From positions 5,146,001 through 5,210,000 of the forward strand of contig OZ005696.1 in NCBI GenBank assembly GCA_963930775.1: 64,000 bases of DNA, read 5' to 3'. Below the pieces are notes generated by a model. The model worked only from the letters and a program-made list of their open reading frames with translations, was not told the origin of the DNA and ran no database searches. This stretch comes from Cliona cf. orientalis (lineage: Eukaryota > Porifera > Demospongiae > Clionaida > Clionaidae). Shown one piece after another: positions 27,201-37,199 of the stretch. Both the position numbers and the translations under genes were made by a program. Numbering within the stretch: position 1 is the first letter of the stretch; every line of letters starts with the position of its first letter.

Positions 27201-30200
27201 ACTGTTGGTAATGTAGGATTATGTAATCCTGCACACCTAATTGGATTGTGGCTAGAGTGTATGGCATGTACTCTGGGTGACTGCTCAACAACCAGTTCTA
27301 TAAAACTCTTGAACACTACTCTACTGTACTTGGTTGCTTAGTAACTTACAACAAATACACATACGGAGATGCCAGATCTCAAGTACTTTGGGAAGTATCA
27401 AGTTTTATAATTATGGAGATACCATATTATACATGTACATGTAGTTGAATAATATTATTGCTGGACAAAATTTCACCAAGCATCACTATTAAACTTGCCA
27501 TGTGGCCGAACTTCCAGATCGAGTGAGAGCTATGATGGCTAATTGATTCCTGATTAGTATCACTAATGCAATGCAATGCAAAATCATAGAACTGCGTTCT
27601 CATTGGCTATATAGCGCTAAACCACCAGCTGACATTGTATGATTGTTGCTGCATGACCAGATGCAAGGTGGCACATGAATTCGTAGAGATGTAATCTGAT
27701 TGACTTTCGCAAAAGTAAGAATGCTGGGCTTACAAGAACCAAGAAAGTGCTCAAATGTCCCAGACCCTTTTCCTCCTCAAGAGTGGGATCTGGGAACGAG
27801 ACTATAGGTCTCGAGACCCATTCCAGCTTAAAAATGAGACGGGCATTTAAATGGGACTGGCATTTATTTATGCAGTACCGTGCTGGCTCTAGGGCACATG
27901 AGCACACGCAGCATGGTGCGGGCCGTATATACGTATATTATCAGTAATACAGCAGCCTCTTTAGTGGAGTTTTTGCCACCCCTATAGCTTATTTTGTAGA
28001 AAATATCAAATGCCTTTCCATTGGGTTGACAAAACTTACAGGAACAGTTCGCACATGTGATCACGAGTGCGAAGACCATGCCCCCAGCTAATCAGCTTGT
28101 GCAATAGGTGCCTCATCCCTTGAAGGCACCCAGCCTCTATCTGAGACAACCACACCTGATAAATGAGACTGGCATTTATTTGGGGGAGGCTTCTATTCGA
28201 GCAGGTACACGTCCGTGAGAAAACCAAGCATATACTGTACTTGTAATGCATTGAACATCAATATGAGATACAGGCCAAATAGCTGTCCAAGGTGATGATT
28301 ATTGCTAATCAGTTCTTGACTGCACCATGTAAGGGCCCAGGTAATGAAATATTGGGAGTTAGATAGAGTGCCCATGGGTGCTTACCCGGAACACTACAGT
28401 ATCCAGTATTTAAAGTATTGTGCATAATTTTTGCATGGCACACATACTCGTGACATGATTATCTTCCACAACCATGCTGGTCCCTCGATTCATGGTCATC
28501 AATCTATTGACTATGGTATTATCCATACTTTCTTATACAGATCTCACACTAACCACTGAGCGTGTAGTAGAGCTGTTTGCAGCAATGGATGATAGGCATG
28601 TTGATGATATGGGTGTGTATCTTGACACTCCATCATCCAAGATGAGGTACACGTACCTGAGCGGCCCTGCCCAGAGGAAAGAGGCTTATTTGGATTACTA
28701 TGTCCACAACCATCCAGTAGCATCGTGGACTAAGATTGCTAAACTACTTCACTGGTATGGACTACACGAACAGGCTGCTGTGGTTGAGAACACCTACATT
28801 CAAGGTATGCCATTATTATTGTACCTTTATAAGAAAAGTTCAGTTGCTTTAAGTGTCACGGCAGTGAAGCACTTAACCACAAATACCTAGCTGTACAAAT
28901 CGTTAGTAGTGTGCTTGTGTGAACTAGGTGCCCGCTACACACGAGCTGCTCCTTGCTGTATATGGATGTATACAATAATTATAACCATATAGCTGAAAAA
29001 TTGGCGGAATGGCCTCAACCAGCGAGAATAAAATTGCCAGGTTTTAATTTGGCAGATGGCCGAGTTTGATCTAGCCACGCCCCGAATCTGTCGCATGTAT
29101 GCTTGAGATCGTTGAGGGGAGTGACTTACTAGATCAGTCGTATAGATCACTGTATATGGAGGCATCATTGTATTTGGACTCCAACCATCAGTGAGAGATT
29201 ATCCTGCACTATAGCTAAAAGAGAAATTGAAAACAAGCCTTGAAGGATGGTAGGAGTGATTCGAGTGAGTGATACCGGATACAGAGTTAGTGCATAGACC
29301 ACACCCACCAATTTGCTTTGCAATGTGCAATCGCCTTTGCGTGCGCAAAACATAGGAATGGCTTATATTATCAGCAGATTTTAATTCGGCAGCTCTATTA
29401 TAGAGCATGCACATACCGTACCCCGGCCCCTGCGCTCATTTCATCTAATCATAGACATGAGAGCTTCAGCAATACTGTATACTGTCGACGACCATTTCGT
29501 ACATATACTAGATCTGGTGTTCACATGCATGGCCTGCATTGGGAATGGCCGATAGGAGCAGCAGTAGGTAAACACGATGCTTATGGGTCGTGCTAAAGCT
29601 TTACAGTGGCTAATTTTTCACTGTTAATTCGTTGTTCAGGTGCATGAATCTCAAGGTCTAGTGATTTTGTGCCTCTCCAGTGAAAATTTATCGTCTGCCG
29701 CATTTATTCCATTTGTGTACAAATAATGACAGATTTATGTATAATGATAGCAAGATTCAGAATATAAAAAGTCATATCATATCAAAATTCAAGTTCTGAT
29801 CAAACATTAGTAATTATGACTATTTGCTTGCAGCTCCTGGATCCTTTCCTTATTGACATGTATGTGTGTTTCTATGTGCATGCATGTATGTGTGTGTGTG
29901 TGCATTTATAGTGGGGGGGGGGGGGGGGGGGGGGTTGGGTGTCTACTTGGCAAGATGCTTGTTTATAGATGGAGAGAAAGTGGGCATGAAGATTAGCCCA
30001 ATGCTCTTCATGTGTTTTAACACAGTAGAATAAGATGTTATCTTTATAGCTAGCCTGATATAGGGTGTGAGTGCTGTAGTAAATAAATGTCCTGCTTCTT
30101 TGCAGTGAGTGAAAGAATAAGGCTCAACTTTGAAGCCTCCATGAAGGATGGAGCAATATGGATACGAAATGGCAGCACTTTCTTCCTGGGTCCTGGTGGA

Positions 30201-32481
30201 TCTGAAAAGACCCACACGCTTCTTGCCCTTCTTGAAGAAGATCCTCTAGAGAGCACCGCATGTGCAGAGAAGCCCATTAGAGCAGTAGCCCACTTCAAGG
30301 TTGGAGTGAGTGGTACAGCTCATTTCATCCGAATAACTGATGACCACTATTCAGAGATGCTAGCAAATTCAGTCGAACATTATTCTACGTTCCCCATGAG
30401 TGTTGCTCCCACTGCAGCTTCCCTACTACTTGGTACAAAAATACCTACTACTGCACCCTCTAGTTCATCTCTTGAGATACCAGAAGCATCTTCAAATTCT
30501 AGTTCACCGGGAACAACAGCACAAAAAGCAGCCAAGGAGATCGGTGTTGAGGGTCCACTACCTGTAGCTAAATTTGGTCTGAAACAAGAGCTACAAGGTT
30601 GGATGCAAGCTAAGCCGCAAACATCAGAGCATCTCCATGACAAGGATCTAATGGATATCAAGAATTTAGCAGGTCTGCCGATGTTTAATGAAGTCCTCCC
30701 TGCTTTTGTCACGAATACCATATTTGGTATACTCACAGTGAAGCTCAATGAGTCCTTAGATAGCCATCCACTAGTGGAGTACAACGTTAATGGTAGCCAC
30801 ATAGGAGAGCCATTCCAGTCACCTTTCACACACCTAGAGACCTTTCACCACTGTTTGAGGGTCTTACAATCAACCTGTAAACCAGATACCTATCCAAAGA
30901 TTGTATTTATTGGCACTCATAAGGATCTCGAACATAAGTGCCTGCACGAGAATAGGGAACAGAAGATTCAAAAGCTTCAGAACATCATCCCTCCAGAGAT
31001 GAAGGACAACATCATCTACAATGGGAAGTCACTGCTGTTTGCTATTAATGCCAAGGCTCCTGGAAATGACGATTGTAGGATGATGGGAGATGTGAGATAT
31101 TTGATGATCAAGGAACTATGGAAGCTACCAAAGGTGAAGATTCCACTTCGATACTTCTCACTTGAAAATGCCTTCCAACGACTGGCAAAATATCAACGAA
31201 AAGCTATACTGAGTATTGACGAATGTCTGAAAGTAGCTACAGCCTACCATTTCACAAGGGAGTCACTCGATGATGTACTACAGTACCTTCACAATCTCAA
31301 GCTTATCATGTACTACAAAGACATCCTTCCAGATGTGGTCTTTGTTGATGCCCAAGTTCTCCTTGACAAGATAACTGAACTTGTGGAGTATAGCATAGAA
31401 TTACGAGTAAAACCAAACTGTCAAGATGTAACAGTACTTGAGAAATTCGAAATCTGTGGCATTGTGACTCCTGAGATTCTGTCACAATTCAGCTCTGGCT
31501 ATGTCCCAGGCCTGTTTGAAGGAAAGCATCTTATTCACGTTTTCAAGAAGCTCTTGATTGTAGCTGAAATTGGAAAAGAAAAATACCTAATGCCATGTCT
31601 TCTAAAACCAGAGGAAGTAAAAATTGTTTCCAGTTCAAGCTTTTCTTTTCTACTTTGGTGAGAATGGTCCCAAGCTTGGTATCTACTGCTTTCTCCTTGC
31701 CTCTCTCATCACTGATGCTAAATGGAAGCTTCTAACAGAGGATGGCAGTCCAGCCCAGCTCTCACGTAACAGAGTTCGATTTGCTGTTCCTGAGAACAAT
31801 CCTGGATACATCACAATAACTGATTCCTTCTCAACATTTTTTCACGTCAGCATTGAATTTCCAGATGAAGAAGAGATCACTGAAGCAAAGGCTCTTAAAA
31901 TATGTGAGGATGTTTGCCCAACAATTCATAATACGATCCTCACTCACATTCACAGAGCATCTCGTAGATTGCACTACAACGATTCTAATCCAGAAGCAGC
32001 ATTTCTTTGCTCAAAGCATAACGGAACTGCCCCCCCTCACCCAGCAACCATCTCTAAACACAAGATTTTGACTTGCACCAGATCACCTGGAAGTGTATGT
32101 TGTCGTATGACTGAAAAACATGCTCTCTGGTTCGAAAAGGCACCATCATCTTTTCCTAATAGCGGTATTATCCCAGATACTGAGGGAGAGCTAAACATCA
32201 AGGACCTTGATGCAATTAAAGAGGCAGCATGGGAAGCAAGAGCAAAGTGGTATAATATTGGTTTGAAACTAAACATAGATCCAGGAACACTGGACACTAT
32301 CAAGGGAAATTACGACAGTATCGACGATCAATTTCAAGCTATGCTCACGACTTGGCTGAAGATCAACCCTAGACCAACATGGGGAGCATTAGCTATAGCC
32401 CTTCGATCACGCATAGTTGGGTATGAACAGCTCGCTGAATGTTGTATGTTGCCTGCAGTCAAGAAACGTCGATTTTCATAA
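21271..32481 (+). CDS. Death-domain repeat / Roc-COR-like NTPase / death-domain protein, about 1250 aa, frameshifted in last exon
   Basis: Likely a cytoplasmic signalling scaffold. Exons: 21271-21304 (MEAQAKDRQFQ), 23086-23349, 25628-25903, 26322-26597, 26753-27022, 28541-28804 and 30106-32481 (TAA). All internal introns are phase 1. Exons 2-6 each encode one death-fold-like module of 87-92 residues; exons 3 and 4 are near-identical (STEEQRIHACADIYVNC, PDSSW..LCGRLY). The last exon has a P-loop-like LGPGGSEKTHTLLALL, a Ser/Thr-rich linker, a Roc-like segment with GTHKDLE (G4-like), a COR-like region (LPDVVFVDAQVLLDKITEL) and, near the end, a clear death domain (NIGLKLNIDPGTLDTIK, NPRPTWGALAIAL). 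At 31641-31649 (TTTTCTTTT) the frame shifts by one base: one frame ends at TGA 31659-31661, the other continues FYFGENGPKLG to 32481. A sequencing error or a pseudogene are both possible. Family placement by memory; COR-like less certain than death. Confidence 0.8.
21505..21561. repeat. Second TAGTCTCGT hairpin
   Basis: TAGTCTCGTGGCCCAGCCCC and GGGGCTGGGTCACGAGTCTA form a near-perfect stem with a GGCGCG loop. It lies in the first intron of the death/Roc gene. Confidence 0.85.
21790..22520. repeat. Long palindrome carrying half-hairpins in both arms
   Basis: The left arm (about 21865-21940: GGGGCCTAGTCTCGTGACCC then ATTGTGTACAATGAGTTG) mirrors the right arm (about 22425-22505: CAACTTGTTGTACACAATG then GGGTCACGAGACTAG). 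It lies in intron 1 of the death/Roc gene. Sequence between the arms shows no gene. Confidence 0.65.
23760..24062. mobile_element. MITE with CAGGGGCGGATACA termini (hAT-like)
   Basis: Starts CAGGGGCGGATACA and ends TGTATCCGCCCCTG. CTTCA occurs directly on both sides (23755-23759 and 24063-24067), a likely target duplication. It contains CGCGCGAAGCGCGCG and CACGCCCAC motifs. The ORF 23694-24086 overlaps it and is not credible. Confidence 0.85.
24063..25627. other. Intron of the death/Roc gene; no gene seen
   Basis: A local inverted repeat lies at about 25200-25600: TTGTTTTTATACTTGT and its complement, and TGTTTGTGTACTTTTT with AAAAAGTACACAAACAAG. The rest shows no coding signal. Confidence 0.45.
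27023..28540. other. Intron of the death/Roc gene; no gene seen
   Basis: Contains decayed copies of hairpin-type repeats (27755-27810, CCCAGACCC...GGGATCTGGGAACGAGACTA) and GAGAC.GGCATTTA-type motifs at 27835-27870 and 28160-28180. I see nothing else. Confidence 0.4.
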
Positions 32482-34999
32482 TTTGCATAGGTGTTAACCA
32501 TCTGCTTTATCAAATCAAACGGTGATATGTAGTACTATTTTTCTTGTGCAAGTTTGTGACAGTTTGATAATTCCATTATGCTGCAGCTCCAAAATTTGAT
32601 TTTCGTGGTTCAAAATTTTCATGAAATGGCAATTTTTTTGATAAAAAGTTCGTGATTGCCGCAAGCAAGAGTATTACCGCAAGAGAGAGAGATAAAAAGG
32701 AGACAAGGGGGGAGGGAGGGAGATAGGGAGAGAGAGAAAGGGAGAAAGGGGGGAGGGAGGGAGATAGGGAGAGAGAGAGAGAGAAAGGGAGGGAGAGAGG
32801 GAGAGTCTAGAGAGAGTTAGGCAGGGGCGTAAGAACCATGGGGGCTCCGGGGGCTGGTGCCCCCCCCCCCTATGTTTTCGGATAGTTACATAGCTAGACT
32901 CAATTTTATACACACTGATCATACTGCCCTTGCCTATAGATCTGTAGAGCCTCCCCCTTTACCAAACTATCTTCCTACACCCCTGTTAGGTGAAGTACAG
33001 AGGTCATAACAAATCATTCCTGATTACGATGGCGCCACATCTGAGTTGGCCTCAGCATAGTTGCTCAGGAAGAGATAGACCAGCTTCTTCTGCACCAGGT
33101 CATGCAGTTGTGGCACCACAGAGTATGAGTGAAGGATATCATATTATGCATACATAGTACACGGCCGGTTGTTAGTTGTGATAAATGAACAGAGGGGGTA
33201 CTAGCAATGTAAGGAGTTCCCTATACACTAGCGAGAGGCACCTTAATTAGAACGGATACGGTATATATAGTATTTTGCCAGTCTGTGACATGCATCAACC
33301 TATCGATACTTGCAATTGAGAGTAACATCATGCATACAGGTGTCTGATCGTCGCCCCTCAGCCAAACTTTCTTCTATTCCCCCCGCCCCCAGCCCCCAAA
33401 TATTGATGCATAACCCTTGTGTATGTATTCTTCCAATTATCATCATCAGAAAAATTAATACGACCTCTACAATATTGTGATCATAAAATTCAGTAATCAA
33501 AGCCACACCCACAACTTGTATTGGTGGCCTCTGCAACAAGCAATTGCTTCCTACTATACTCCACTGTGAATGATTTAACAGGAGTAGTTTTGTTATCTGA
33601 GCTGAACTGAGAAAGCTCAAGAAACTAAGCCATGCACCTCATAATCACAGGACTTCCTCCTTCCTCAAATCATTATTGTAATGCCACATACAAATATAGC
33701 TAGCTATCTTTCGACAGTATTGATAATACTATCCAAACATTTGACAGTGTACTTACTATAATATACAGTACTGGTGATTTGAGAATTATATTGCTATTAT
33801 GCACCTAGCTATAACATTGGCATGCACATCAGGGTTTCATCCAGCTTCTCTTCCAAAACACCCAGTTTCCCCCAAAGAGAGAGATAGAGAGAGGTGGTGG
33901 AGGAAGGGGAGTGTGTTATTTTTTGTGCTGCAATGCAAGTGATTAGTAGCTATAGTATAGCTACATTCTGGTCATGGTTAGTTATGTTGAGGTTCCTGGT
34001 ACTTAAACAAGTTACATATGACATTCAATTATGTGCATGAGTATAAACTAAACCAATTTATTTATAGTGCAGGTGGCTGAAATTCACAATATCATAATTA
34101 TATAGACTATATAGTTATACTATGGTACATATTGCCCTCTATCATGATTATTAGTGTCCCCGTTATCAGTGATACTGAGTGTTGACCTTATATGGAGCAG
34201 CCGACAAGAGAGCTCAATTTTTTGCTTAATCCAGAAGAAGTGATGCCACTATAAAATTAATTGGGCTAAATCTATAGTAACACAACTATAGCATCTAGAA
34301 TTTCAATCAACTCTATTCCAGTAAATTAAGGGGTAAATTATATTGAGAGATATATGTGGTGTTCTTGATTAGCTATGTATTGGCATGGGGAAAGGCTATT
34401 CATACACAATTTTTAATACTCAGTCTGGGGATTTTGATGAAATTATTCCTCAACAGGCTATATATAGGGGTGTATAATCCCTTAGTTAAAAGCACTAGAT
34501 AAACCACGTAATATCTCAGTGACATCCCAAAATACTTTTTAATCAATATCAATGGTTAATGGGTGGGGGGGGGGGGGGGGGGGGGGGGACACGGTGCGTA
34601 AAATTGCCACACCCACTTCTCCCCCCCCCCCCCCCCATCAATCTGAGATGATGCACACTTGGAAAGAAGCATACTGATACAGTTAATCTTTTTTTATGTC
34701 TCCCATCACTTCAGAAAGCTTAATAACTTAACTTCCACTTCAGAAACTGTGCATAATTCTATATCAGATTCTACAGTTCTCATATTATTATGCTAGTGGA
34801 GCAGATTAGCGATGATGTTTATGATATTGGATCCACATGATGCAGAGAAAATAATCAAAATTATCCTGTGATTTGATATAAAGTGTGACATATCACACTC
34901 TGAGTCAGTGTGCTGCTGTTGCTTGATCTGCAGCTGAACATAGCAGCTAGCTATACTAGCGCTAAGTTATGAAACATGGCAACTGATTGTAAACACCTG
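32482..34999. repeat. Gene-free stretch with GA-rich and homopolymer tracts
   Basis: A GAGAGGGA-rich microsatellite spans about 32682-32815. A C-run lies near 32862. A run of more than 20 G at 34565-34588 is followed 32 bp later by a run of about 16 C (34621-34636), which could pair. No exon signal between the end of the death/Roc gene and VAMP-D. Confidence 0.7.
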
Positions 35000-36686
35000 A
35001 TGTAAGTAGCATGATAGATATTTCTCTTATAACTACTCAGCATTAATAAATTAATAGAGGTTGAGATGAATCATTGTAATAGTTGTGATCATAATATGAC
35101 TTGTTCTCGTATGTGTGTAGAGGCAGTGAACTCAGTGAACTGCAGATGGACGTTTCAGAGCAAGCTAGTGAGGAGGTATAGAACTAAGATGATAAGTGTT
35201 ACTAGTTACATTATCCATTCTGTAGGAGGAGGAGAGGCTAATGACTCAACGAGATAGCAGTAATAATTTATTAGGTATATTGATTATTATGATAGTCTTG
35301 TATCCAGACCCTCTTATTCCACAGCACTGGAGGTATTGCATCACCAGACATGTGGTCTGAATACGAGATTATGATAGTAGCGCACCACCGTGATAATATT
35401 ATTATTAGTTATATCAATCACTATGGTGGCCCAGAAGTGCACTCGTTTCAGTCCTCAACTCAATCCTGATTCTGATTCTCTGATTCGATTCTTAGATTCT
35501 TATTTGTAAGTGGATTCTGATTTTCTAAATTGATTCTTAATATTCTGATTAATTCTCTAATCAGAGTTCTTTTACTGGCATAATATCATAGAGAATGTGA
35601 ACAGGTAGCCACACCCATTGGTTTTCTATTGATCTCCAGTCCACGAAGATAGAGCAGAAAAGATCTCAGGCATTGCTAAGGATTTGGTTACCTCCATTCT
35701 AAACAAGATGATGGGACCAACTCTTTTGGGACACTGAGGTTATCCCACATGCACTAGCATGGTAGCTACATGTAAATGTAATCATTGTGTATGGTGTAAT
35801 ACACCCAGGCCATCCCATGTTTTCACCGTTAATTGCAACGTTGATCAATATGAGATGGTTTGCTTTGCTAAAAACCAGTAAAATTAATGGGCTTTTCCAT
35901 TTAAAAGGCATACACCCCCCATTGAGGATTGACAATTAAATCCAGAGGGGGCTGTTTCTTGATGATCTAGTTGGCAATGATTGGTCTATGGGCCTCTTCT
36001 GGCAATTTTAATTATTAATCTTGGTGGCATTAAAAATGTTCCCTATAGCTACAGGTCCTTTAATAGCCCAATGAGAATCACATTAGAGAATCAGAATCCA
36101 CTTACAAAATCGAAATAAGAATCTAAATAAGAATTGAATCAGAGATTCAAAAATCAAAGTCAAGTCGGAGAATCAGAATTAGGATTGAGTTGACGACCAA
36201 AATGAGTGCACTTCTGGTCCACTGTAAATCACACATAATATTATAATTGTGATTTATACGATGTCATGTTAGCTATTATCATGTCAGTAGCCTTTTGCAT
36301 GGTCAGTATTCCTCCATGTAGAGAATTTGAGAAAAGTGCATAGGATCCACAAAAGTCAGGAACAAGAACAACAGTATTCATGGAAGGAGTTTAAGGTATA
36401 ATAATGTATGATATTATTATGCCTTAATTGCAATTGCTTGTATGCCAAAATAACTCCTCCTACATGTATAACTCCATGTATAGCTACTCCTTAAAAAACT
36501 ATGTGATTATCTTCACAGAAATGGGCAATTTTGTTGATCATACTAGCTCTGTGCTTTGGAATTGTCATACTAATTATTATTGGTAAGCTAACATGATATT
36601 ACTAATTATTTAGATGACATACAAATATACCAATCATTGTGTAATTATTATTATATCCTGCAGTCTTAGCAACCAAGGGTGGCTGA
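35000..36686 (+). CDS. VAMP-D: divergent R-SNARE-like gene, start codon altered
   Basis: Exons by homology: AT at 35000-35001 (donor GTAAGT), 35121-35175 (55 nt, same size as in B and C), 35226-35274, 36322-36395, 36519-36582 and 36664-36686 (TGA). In A, B and E the first base of the second exon is G and completes ATG; here it is A, giving ATA. The first in-frame ATG is at 35146-35148 (MDVSEQASEE), giving about 79 aa. The SNARE motif is shortened: one exon is 49 instead of 79 nt, the next 74 instead of 80. A zero-layer Arg is still present (MTQRDS, codon 35250-35252). The juxtamembrane region is Gln-rich (SQEQEQQYSWKEFK). The TM anchor is KWAILLIILALCFG..., tail LATKGG. The reading frame is open, so it may be expressed, but fusion competence is doubtful. 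Confidence 0.65.
35423..36224. mobile_element. MITE with CAGTGGACCAGAAG-type termini in VAMP-D intron
   Basis: The right end ATGAGTGCACTTCTGGTCCA is the complement of the left end CCAGAAGTGCACTC. Both flanks carry AGAATC/GATTCT repeats in opposite orientation (35465-35570 and 36085-36190). The left tip has diverged. It fills most of the intron 35275-36321. Confidence 0.78.
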
Positions 36687-37199
36687 CTCATCACAAATAT
36701 TCAGAACTATACAGTACTTGTCAAAATGCTGAGTGATACTGCATTATATATAATATATTCTTATTACATGCATGCAGCTGTATACATGTAGTTCTATTAT
36801 GTGTGCACATGTATATGTGCGTCTATCTCATCCCACAGGTATAATAATGTATTATAGCTCCTTCCAGGTTTACATGTACCCACATTTTCTTGTGTGCTAT
36901 AATTATGCATACCAGTACTGTACGTGTGTGATCATTCAAGTTTGTCAATCAACATGTCATTGTCATTGTCATGGTGATCCATTTATGGAGCGTGAGCAAC
37001 CACATTCTGGGTATCTGATAGCCACTATACAGGAAGTGGTATAGTAGCTATACAAACTTCATGTGGGCAGCCTCAGATTGACAAGGTCCATATGGGACAG
37101 TTGAGTGTATATTGAAAATAGCTGATTTTGCACAAATTGTCAACATCCCAGATTCTGGACTGAGTCTGGCATAATAGACTGTGATCTTAGCTATTCAAC

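Noticed and set aside
31627-31643. Possible 17-nt intron joining the two frames of the death/Roc gene
   Set aside because: Far below any plausible intron length. A one-base frameshift is simpler.
32674-32922. Ser/Pro/Leu-rich frame on the minus strand
   Set aside because: Entirely produced by the GA-rich microsatellite.
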